This document shows, one piece after another, positions 1-5,379 of a stretch of 8,896 nt of DNA (positions are counted from its first letter, which is position 1; every line of letters starts with the position of its first letter). Both the position numbers and the translations under genes were made by a program. Source of the DNA: an uncultured Planctomycetaceae bacterium (lineage in GTDB: Bacteria; Planctomycetota; Planctomycetia; Pirellulales; UBA1268); contig CALAZQ010000343.1 of the NCBI GenBank assembly GCA_937926325.1, positions 1 to 8,896 on the forward strand, written 5' to 3'. A model generated the notes under the pieces. That model did not search any database and had not been told where the DNA came from. It saw only the letters and a program-made list of their open reading frames with translations.

Positions 1-11
1 GCGAAACGAGG

Positions 12-33
12 ATTTCCGGCTTCGGCCGGGAAT
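12..33 (+). other. Stable RNA hairpin with UUCG tetraloop
   Basis: Positions 12-20 pair with 25-33 as 9 bp, including one G-U, around a TTCG loop closed by a C-G pair. This is an exceptionally stable tetraloop common in structured RNAs. It sits inside the larger ACGAG/CTCGT pairing (6-10/84-88), consistent with a folded domain spanning roughly 6-88. The pairing is read directly from the sequence; its function is unknown. Confidence 0.6.
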
Positions 34-90
34 GGGTAAAGGCCCGACGGTGGACAGTGCAGTGTCCATGACGGCTCGGGAGACTCGTAG

Positions 91-106
91 TAAAGGAGGT
101 GATCCA
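91..106 (+). promoter_or_regulatory. Extended Shine-Dalgarno-like site complementary to the 16S rRNA 3' end
   Basis: The 16-base sequence TAAAGGAGGTGATCCA is the reverse complement of the usual bacterial 16S 3' terminus (UGGAUCACCUCCUUUA). Ordinary ribosome binding sites match 4-8 nt. It is followed directly by GTG at 107. From the AGGAGG core the spacing is about 8 nt, which would suit that start. It could drive very strong initiation on the short ORF at 107-157, or act as a ribosome-binding decoy. A degenerate antisense 16S fragment is less likely, since similarity to 16S fades beyond the 3' end. Confidence 0.5.
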
Positions 107-157
107 GTGACGCAAGGTGACTGTACAGGTGAATGTTCGGGCGGGTTTTCCTGCTGA
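107..157 (+). CDS. Possible 16-residue Cys-rich leader peptide
   Basis: A GTG start right after the very strong Shine-Dalgarno-like site opens a 16-codon ORF ending in TGA at 155-157. The translation is MTQGDCTGECSGGFSC, with three cysteines and three Gly-containing turns. It has no signal peptide and no family I recognise. The stop codon lies in the loop of the 137-170 hairpin, so a ribosome finishing this ORF would melt that hairpin, as leader peptides do in attenuators. The same frame is open back to position 2, with an ATG at 32, so a longer protein or the tail of an upstream gene is possible. Low GC3 makes that less likely. Evidence for translation is the ribosome site alone. Confidence 0.3.
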   Translation: MTQGDCTGECSGGFSC

Positions 158-170
158 ACAATCCGCCTGG
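137..170 (+). other. Hairpin spanning the small-ORF stop codon
   Basis: Positions 137-147 pair with 160-170 (GGCGGGTT with AATCCGCC as the core, plus G-U and C-G extensions) around a 12-nt loop that contains the TGA of the 16-codon ORF. Its 5' arm includes GGGCGG at 139-144, which could alternatively pair with the terminator's ascending arm at 238-243. The hairpin is thus a candidate switch element. The pairings are visible in the sequence, but their use in regulation is inferred. Confidence 0.4.
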
Positions 171-217
171 TCGTCCGGGCCCCGCCGCGGCTGCTACGGC
201 CACGGTCCCCTGACGAC
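170..217 (+). other. Large imperfect hairpin in the leader
   Basis: The outer stem is GTCGTC (170-175) with GACGAC (212-217), continued by GGG (177-179) with CCC (208-210). An inner hairpin lies at about 185-205. It fills the space between the small ORF and the terminator, so nearly the whole of 137-267 is base-paired. Confidence 0.45.
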
Positions 218-233
218 GGCATTCATTTTCACG

Positions 234-267
234 ACTGCCGCCCCGACACCGGGGCGGCAGTTTTTTT
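234..267 (+). terminator. Strong intrinsic (Rho-independent) terminator
   Basis: A perfect 12-bp stem (234-245 with 250-261), mostly G-C, with a four-base ACAC loop is followed by seven T residues (261-267). This is a textbook intrinsic terminator on the plus strand. It either ends a small RNA transcribed from upstream or acts as the off-state of an attenuator for the transporter gene, whose ATG lies 18 nt further on. No promoter fits in the remaining gap, so transcription of the transporter probably has to read through it or start within the leader. Confidence 0.92.
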
Positions 268-285
268 CTCCGGCCAGACCGCAGC

Positions 286-1683
286 ATGACGCCCGACGCC
301 TCGACCACCTCCGTCGCCAATCGCAACGTGCGGCTGTTCATGGCCTTCCGGATCCTCTTCAACATTCGGTTCTACTACCCCGTCTTCATGGTGATGTTCC
401 TCCGGTATGGCATCACGCTGGAGCAGTTTGGCCTGCTCAATGCCGCCTGGGCGGTGGTCATCGTGCTGCTGGAGGTCCCCTCTGGCGCTTTGGCTGATCT
501 TGTCGGCCGCAAAGCGTTGCTGGTAGCGGCGGCCGTGATGATGGCCCTCGAAATGCTGCTGCTCGCCGTCGTGCCGGCGGAATCCGCCTGGGTGCTGCCC
601 GCCCTGCTGCTGAATCGGGTGCTCAGCGGAGCCGCCGAGGCTTTTGCCTCCGGGGCCGACGAGGCCCTGGCCTTCGATTCGCTCAAGGCTGCCGGACGCG
701 AGGGAGACTGGCCCCGGGTGCTTGAGCGACTGATGCAGGTCGGCGGGCTGGCAACCATCGTGGCGATGATCAGCGGAAGCCTCGTTTATTCACCCGATCT
801 CTTCAACATGGCGGGGGCCTGGCTCGGCCGGTCTCCAGAACTCACCTTCGCCGAGACCTTCCGCTTGCCGGTCTGGCTGACATTTTTTTCAGCCTGCGGG
901 GCGATCGGGGTCACGCTGGCGATGCGGGAGCCCCGTGACGTGAAAACGCCCGAGCAGCCGGTGGGCCTGCTCGAACCCTTTCGACAGACCCTCCGCACCG
1001 GCGGCTGGATTCTGGCCAACCCGCTGGTGCTCGTGATGATCGCCGCCGGCGTGCTCTTTGACCAGCCGATCCGGCAGCTCCTGGTGGTCTCCAGTCAGCT
1101 CTATGCCCGGATCGAGATTCCAGAACTGCTCTTCGGTGTGATTAGTGCCACCACGGCGGTCATCGGACTGTTCGCCGCGGCCCCGATGCGGCGGCTCGCC
1201 ACGCTCCAGTCGCCGCGGGCCAATTTTTGGCTGCTGGTGGCTGTGGTGCTGGCCGGTCTGGCCGGGACGGCCCTGCTGATTCCCTGGTGGGGCGTCGGCT
1301 TCTTCATGCTGCTGTCACTCTCGATGCGGCTGCTAATGTTTCTCCAGAGCCATTACCTGAACCAGCTGGTTGACTCGCAGCATCGTGCCACGGTGCTCAG
1401 CTTCCGGGGCCTGGCGGTCAATATCAGCTATGGACTGATGAGCCTGGCCTTTGCGGCGGCGGTGACCGCCGTGGAAAAAGCGGCCCCGGAGGCCGGCCAG
1501 GGGGTGGCCTTCGACCGGGTGGTGCAGCTGCTGCCGGGCTACTTTCTCGTCCTGGTAGCTGGCTTTCTCATCTGGGCCCGCCGCCGATTGGCGGGCGAGC
1601 AGCGGCTGGCTCGGGCCGACGGCTTTGCCGTCAGTCCTGCGTCGTCCAGCGACACTCATACACCGTCCCCTCCTTCGGCGTGA
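286..1683 (+). CDS. Major facilitator superfamily (MFS) transporter
   Basis: A 465-residue inner-membrane secondary transporter with about 12 hydrophobic segments. The MFS motif A between TM2 and TM3 is clear at residues 67-76 (GALADLVGRK), preceded by LLEVPS. A following ADEALAFDSL stretch (about 123-132) is typical of a branch of uncharacterised MFS permeases and drug-efflux-like carriers. A basic cytoplasmic loop lies mid-protein, and the C-terminus is a Ser/Pro/Thr-rich tail. The substrate cannot be told from sequence. The ATG at 286 is chosen as the first in-frame start; no good ribosome site precedes it, and ATG 340 (Met19) at the edge of TM1 is an alternative. A terminator sits just upstream, suggesting attenuation control. 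The last 53 bp overlap the convergent patatin gene, and the tail encoded there looks unconserved. Confidence 0.88.
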   Translation: MTPDASTTSVANRNVRLFMAFRILFNIRFYYPVFMVMFLRYGITLEQFGLLNAAWAVVIVLLEVPSGALADLVGRKALLVAAAVMMALEMLLLAVVPAESAWVLPALLLNRVLSGAAEAFASGADEALAFDSLKAAGREGDWPRVLERLMQVGGLATIVAMISGSLVYSPDLFNMAGAWLGRSPELTFAETFRLPVWLTFFSACGAIGVTLAMREPRDVKTPEQPVGLLEPFRQTLRTGGWILANPLVLVMIAAGVLFDQPIRQLLVVSSQLYARIEIPELLFGVISATTAVIGLFAAAPMRRLATLQSPRANFWLLVAVVLAGLAGTALLIPWWGVGFFMLLSLSMRLLMFLQSHYLNQLVDSQHRATVLSFRGLAVNISYGLMSLAFAAAVTAVEKAAPEAGQGVAFDRVVQLLPGYFLVLVAGFLIWARRRLAGEQRLARADGFAVSPASSSDTHTPSPPSA

Positions 1684-3724
1684 TCACCGACCAGCCGATC
1701 AGGGTGCCGTAGGGGTGGTCGATGGCAAACCGGGGATCCATCGTGATCGGCGGCCCGGACTGATCGACCGGATAGCGGACCAGCCGGTAGGACGTGTAGG
1801 GATGGTCTTCCGGGAAGAGCAGCCAGGAGGTCAGCAGCTCGGTCCTTTTGTTCACATAGAAAGGAAAGTGGCCCGTCATGGCGACCGGCATCTTCGCCTT
1901 GGTCACGGCCTGCAGGGTCACCCGTTCACCGATCGGCACCGACGACAGATCGAACATCACCTGGTGGTGGGCATGGAGCCCACCGCCACCACCATCTGCC
2001 GCCGTAATCGGCGGTCCGACCCGGTTGAAGACACCCTGGGGCTGGTTGACCGGCTGGCGAATCTCGATGTCCTCCATCGGAAAAACACTGGTGATGATCA
2101 CCTTGCGATCCCCTTGATAGTCTTCGTTGAAGCGAAGGACGATGCGATCCCAGAAGGTGACAAAGCCGCGTTCGTCGGGGTCGGTTGCCTGGGGGTCAAA
2201 GTCCCGCAGGTCAAAAATTCGGCTCTGGGAAAGCACATCGACGCCACTCAGGTCAGCCTCCAACGGCTCCTTGAGTTCCCCCACCGGCGCGACCAGCCAA
2301 TCGCCTGCCGCCGTCCCCTCCACCAGGTCGAGAATCTGCCGGATGTCGGGGTCACCGAGAGCAATCGAATCGATCACGCTGGTGAGCATTTCAGCGTGTC
2401 GATGCAGCCGATAAACATAAACCGGCAGGTAGACAAATACCAGCAGGGCAATCGCCAGATAGATGTAGCTGGGCCAGTCCCGCCAATCGAGCAGGGTTGA
2501 CCAGACCTTGCGATGACTCGACTGCCGCAGCTTTCGGGAAAGCCGGGTCGCCTCAGAGGGCTCGCGGGTCATGGGCGACTCGTTCGCGGACTTCTTCTTA
2601 TGGCCAGCAAGCGGGAGGTCGGGGCAAGGCGCCCAGGGTGGCAGGAGAGCGGTCTGCTCGCCGTTGGTCAGCCCCAGCCGTTTGCAGACCCGCCGGCCGA
2701 CTTCATACCCGTGGCGGACGAGCGCGTTGATCTCGTAGTCGGTGAACTTGTCGAGGTCGGTCCGGATCGACTGCACCTCCATCTGCACGACCGGATGCTG
2801 GGCCGAGGGGTCTTCCTCGAGCGGCACGATGTCGGTGATCGGGATAAACGAAAAGCCGGGCTGCTGGCCAAAGTTCTCGCGTTCCAGCTGCCAGACCCGA
2901 TCCCAGAGAATGTCGGAAGCCCGGATCGACTGGCCGATAAAGCCGAGTGACCGCTCGTTGAGGATCTGAAACGGCTTGCCCGCATCGCTGACAAGGATGT
3001 GGTCAAACTCTCCCATCTCCTTCTTGAGCCAGGCAAACGCCCGGGTGCCGAGGTTGTCGTAGACCCCGCCGTCGGTGAACGACTCGGTGGGAAACTGACC
3101 CTCGCGGGCACCGAGATCGACCGCAGAAATATCGACCGGGGGGAAAAAGCCGGGAAAGGCCGACGACGCCCCGACCACCCGCGGCAGTGTCGCCATCTGG
3201 CCCGGAATCCGCTGGAAATCCATGCGGGCGTCGGCGTCCCGCTGCTGCAAGTAGAGCCCCTGCTTGTTGAAGACCGACATGACCCCGTCGCTGACGTTCG
3301 TGGCGAGAATGTGCAGCCGGGGCTGATCGGGCAGTTCGTACAGGCAGCTGTCCCCGTAGAGCTGCTCGCGGTAATACCGCTCCAGAATGGCATTCGGGGT
3401 GAGGTGCTTGGTCTCCTGCCGGGTCAGCTTGCCGAACAAACGGAGCGTGAAGAGCAGAGGCAGACGCCGCACAATGTGGTTTCGGACGTCGAACTGCACG
3501 AACCTGACCAGTTCATCCGCTGCCGCGGCAAAGGCCTCATCATTTCCCGTGTACCGATCCCAATTGACCGCGAGGTGGGCCGCCAGGATCGTGCCCCCCG
3601 AGACCGAGGCGATGTCGGTCACGTCCGTCAGTTGCCCGGTATCCCGGAGATAACGCACGACGCCAAGGTGGTAAAGCGTTGCGCGAAATCCTCCACCGGA
3701 GAGGGCGAGTCCGAGTTTGGGCAT
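1631..3724 (-). CDS. Patatin-like phospholipase with membrane segment and unknown C-terminal domain
   Basis: A 697-residue protein. The N-terminal ~350 residues form a patatin acyl hydrolase domain. It has an oxyanion-hole GGGFR at 10-14, nucleophile Ser42 in SVSGG (first Gly of GxSxG replaced by Ser), ASSAFPGFFPP at about 186-196, and catalytic Asp218 in the DGG motif. It should cleave acyl esters of phospholipids or other lipids. After a charged, Lys/Arg-rich linker (about 375-406) comes one membrane segment (about 420-438). A ~255-residue domain follows that I do not recognise; it contains a five-glycine run and is probably beta-rich. Lack of a signal peptide and basic residues before the membrane segment suggest the lipase faces the cytoplasm and the C-terminal domain the outside. 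Start ATG has GGAAGGAA 9 nt upstream (3734-3741, minus strand). The gene is convergent with, and overlaps, the MFS gene. Confidence 0.9.
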   Translation of the reverse strand: MPKLGLALSGGGFRATLYHLGVVRYLRDTGQLTDVTDIASVSGGTILAAHLAVNWDRYTGNDEAFAAAADELVRFVQFDVRNHIVRRLPLLFTLRLFGKLTRQETKHLTPNAILERYYREQLYGDSCLYELPDQPRLHILATNVSDGVMSVFNKQGLYLQQRDADARMDFQRIPGQMATLPRVVGASSAFPGFFPPVDISAVDLGAREGQFPTESFTDGGVYDNLGTRAFAWLKKEMGEFDHILVSDAGKPFQILNERSLGFIGQSIRASDILWDRVWQLERENFGQQPGFSFIPITDIVPLEEDPSAQHPVVQMEVQSIRTDLDKFTDYEINALVRHGYEVGRRVCKRLGLTNGEQTALLPPWAPCPDLPLAGHKKKSANESPMTREPSEATRLSRKLRQSSHRKVWSTLLDWRDWPSYIYLAIALLVFVYLPVYVYRLHRHAEMLTSVIDSIALGDPDIRQILDLVEGTAAGDWLVAPVGELKEPLEADLSGVDVLSQSRIFDLRDFDPQATDPDERGFVTFWDRIVLRFNEDYQGDRKVIITSVFPMEDIEIRQPVNQPQGVFNRVGPPITAADGGGGGLHAHHQVMFDLSSVPIGERVTLQAVTKAKMPVAMTGHFPFYVNKRTELLTSWLLFPEDHPYTSYRLVRYPVDQSGPPITMDPRFAIDHPYGTLIGWSVITPKEGTVYECRWTTQD

Positions 3725-4056
3725 CCTGTCACGTTCCTTCCTGCAGGTGGCGATCCGGGCGAGACCACATCTGTCTCTGTTCGAGTTTAGCCCTCGACTT
3801 TTCCGGCTGCGGCGAGTTTGCGGGCCTGATGTCGTTCGCAGATATGGTCTTCTGTCGGGTTGTGCCGAACGGGCGGGTTGCGACGGGAACCGTCACCGCG
3901 GACAGGAAACCGGACGGCCTTGCCGGCCCGGCGACGGGTGCAATCGATACAAAATGTGTTCTGCGGACCAAAAAATCAGCGGGCCGCCGCATTGCCAGGA
4001 AAAAGAGGCAAGAATTGCGGGTAGTATCGATGCGGCCGCCTCGCTCCCCGCCCACC
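3725..4056. other. Divergent intergenic region between the patatin and binding-protein genes
   Basis: This 332-bp stretch separates two divergent genes and should hold both promoters. A plus-strand frame is open across it, in phase with the binding protein, but its translation is Arg/Cys-rich with no domain and would overlap the patatin start, so it is not taken as coding. A short inverted repeat TCGAG/CTCGA (3781-3785/3793-3797) lies 57 bp upstream of the patatin start and could be an operator, though weakly supported. A locally AT-richer patch at about 3943-3980 could hold the rightward promoter, with TTGCCG at 3920-3925 as a poor -35. No convincing consensus promoter pair was found. Confidence 0.4.
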
Positions 4057-5379
4057 ATGTCGCACCCTCAAAATTCCGACCTCGATTTTCCCCCGCCTCG
4101 CTGGACAACCGGCAGAATCGTCGCGTGCATTGCTGTCGTCCTTGCCGTCGGGCTCGTTGGCTGGCTCGTCTCCGATCGCCTGCTGATAGATCGCCGCCCG
4201 ATTGTGGTGGGAATCTTGCATTCGCAGACAGGTCCCATGGCCGTCAGTGAGCGGTCGATGATCGATGCCGAGGTGCTTGCCCTGGAAGAACTCAACGCCG
4301 GTGGTGGGCTGCTGGGCCGGCCGGTTCGCTGGGTGATCGCTGATGGCGGGTCGGACTGGCCCACGTTCGCCCGGGAGGCCGAACGACTGATTGCCGACGA
4401 GCGGGCAAGCGTCATCTTCGGCTGCTGGACGAGCGCCAGCCGCAAAAGCGTGCTTCCGGTCGTCGAGGCAGCCGATCACCTCCTCGTCTACCCCATGGCC
4501 TATGAAGGGCTCGAGACCTCTCCCCAGGTGATTTATACCGGCGCCGCACCAAACCAGCAGATCACCCCGGCCGTCCAGTGGTGCCACGCGACGCTTGAGG
4601 CCCGCCGCTTCTTTCTGATTGGCTCTGACTACATCTGGCCCCATTGCGTCAACGCCATCATCGATGACCAGCTTGCCGGGCTCGGCGCTGAAAAAGTCGG
4701 CGAGGCCTACGTTCCCTTCGGCAGCACCGATGTTACCCGCTTCGTTGAACAGATTCGTGACACGAATCCCGACGTCGTGCTCTGCTCGGTCGTGGGTGAC
4801 TCAGCCCTGGCCTTCTTCGATGCCCTCAATGACGCCGGCATCGACCCTGAGGAAATTCCGGTCGTCACGTTTTCCATCGCGGAGGATGAGCTGCGATCGA
4901 TCGACCATGCCGACCTGGTCGGGCATTACGCAGCCTGGAACTATTTTCAATCGATCGACCGCGCAGAGAATCGGAGGTTTGTCGCCGCCTTCAAACAAAG
5001 GTACGGCCAGGACCGGGTCACCAGCGATGTTATCACGGCGGCCTACAACAGTGTGCTGCTTTGGGCCAATGCGGTCCGGGAGACCGGTACCACCGACGTG
5101 CATCAGGTCCGCAACGCCATGCGGCGGCAGAGCCTCGACGCTCCGGAGGGGATCATCGCGGTCGACCCCGAGACCCAGCACACCTGGCGGCCGGTCTATC
5201 TGGCGAAGATCCGTGCGGATGGCCAATTCGATATCGTCTGGAGCAGCAAGGTCGCGGTGCGGCCGGTGCCCTACCCGATCACCCGGTCGCGGGCCGCCTG
5301 GAACGCTTTCGTGGAAGAACTCCACCTGCGGTGGGGCGGTTGGGCGAACACCCAGTCAGGCAGTGGAGGGCCGGAATAA
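4057..5379 (+). CDS. UrtA/AmiC-type periplasmic substrate-binding protein, membrane-anchored
   Basis: 440 residues from ATG 4057, close to the usual length of urea/short-amide binding proteins (Peripla_BP_5/6, type I fold). A single hydrophobic segment at residues 20-38 acts as signal peptide or uncleaved anchor; there is no lipobox. Family hallmarks are HSQTGPMAVSE (55-65), DGGSDWPTFA (96-105), FGCWTSASRKSVLPV (121-135), YPMAYEGLE (145-153) and YTGAAPNQQ (160-168). Ligand is likely urea, an amide or an amino acid; the sequence alone does not decide. No permease or ATPase genes follow, so a transport role is doubtful. The next gene, overlapping by one base, is a chemoreceptor, which points to sensing. 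ATG 4030 would add nine residues and is possible; neither start has a clear ribosome site. Calling it urtA would overstate the evidence. Confidence 0.88.
   Translation: MSHPQNSDLDFPPPRWTTGRIVACIAVVLAVGLVGWLVSDRLLIDRRPIVVGILHSQTGPMAVSERSMIDAEVLALEELNAGGGLLGRPVRWVIADGGSDWPTFAREAERLIADERASVIFGCWTSASRKSVLPVVEAADHLLVYPMAYEGLETSPQVIYTGAAPNQQITPAVQWCHATLEARRFFLIGSDYIWPHCVNAIIDDQLAGLGAEKVGEAYVPFGSTDVTRFVEQIRDTNPDVVLCSVVGDSALAFFDALNDAGIDPEEIPVVTFSIAEDELRSIDHADLVGHYAAWNYFQSIDRAENRRFVAAFKQRYGQDRVTSDVITAAYNSVLLWANAVRETGTTDVHQVRNAMRRQSLDAPEGIIAVDPETQHTWRPVYLAKIRADGQFDIVWSSKVAVRPVPYPITRSRAAWNAFVEELHLRWGGWANTQSGSGGPE
5365..5370 (+). promoter_or_regulatory. Ribosome binding site of the chemoreceptor, inside the upstream gene
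   Basis: GGAGGG lies 8 nt before ATG 5379, within the last codons of the binding-protein gene. With the TAATG stop/start overlap it indicates translational coupling. It fixes the chemoreceptor start at 5379 rather than at the open-frame codons further upstream. Confidence 0.75.

Larger units (their letters stand above)
1..267 (+). promoter_or_regulatory. Candidate structured leader/attenuator RNA upstream of the MFS transporter gene (5' end may lie outside the window)
   Basis: This stretch looks like RNA rather than protein-coding DNA. Visible pairings are a 9-bp stem with a UUCG tetraloop (12-20/25-33), ACGAG/CTCGT (6-10/84-88), CCCGA/TCGGG (43-47/76-80) enclosing TGGACA/TGTCCA (51-56/63-68), a hairpin at 137-170, a larger imperfect hairpin at 170-217, and an intrinsic terminator at 234-267. 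The terminator ends only 18 nt before the transporter ATG at 286, the position expected of transcription attenuation. GGGCGG at 139-144 could pair with CCGCCC at 238-243 in the terminator stem, giving a possible antiterminator. A frame is open from position 2 to 157, but its third-position GC is near 50%, well below the flanking genes, which argues against ordinary coding. It could instead be a separate small RNA that ends at the terminator. No known riboswitch class could be assigned. Confidence 0.45.

Noticed and set aside
1..100. Cobalamin riboswitch (GGGAA near 28-32, GGGAGAC at 78-84 resembling a B12 box)
   Set aside because: Only scattered fragments match. The GGTGAAA loop, GCCACTG and the P6 region of the class cannot be assembled, so the label would be guesswork.
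85..160. 3' end of a 16S rRNA gene on the minus strand
   Set aside because: Only about 16 nt match the 16S tail; the sequence that should form helix 45 and the preceding decoding region is not recognisable.
117..497. 126-codon plus-strand ORF
   Set aside because: Frame shadow: it crosses the terminator and the start of the transporter gene, and its translation is Arg/Pro-rich with no domain.
1625..2500. 291-codon plus-strand ORF opposite the patatin gene
   Set aside because: Antisense shadow of a high-GC gene; the minus-strand frame has clear catalytic motifs and this one has none.
2999..3790. 263-codon plus-strand ORF opposite the patatin N-terminus
   Set aside because: Antisense shadow of the catalytic domain, with no family resemblance.
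3992..4027. Promoter TTGCCA ... TAGTAT before the binding-protein gene
   Set aside because: The spacer is 24 nt, far from the usual 16-18, and the boxes are poor.
3679..4056. N-terminal extension of the binding protein
   Set aside because: In frame, but overlaps the patatin start, is Arg/Cys-rich and unlike any family member; the protein from 4057 already has the family's length and signal segment.
5061..5378. N-terminal extension of the chemoreceptor
   Set aside because: Lies wholly within the binding-protein gene in another frame; the start at 5379 has a ribosome site and the expected short cytoplasmic tail before TM1.
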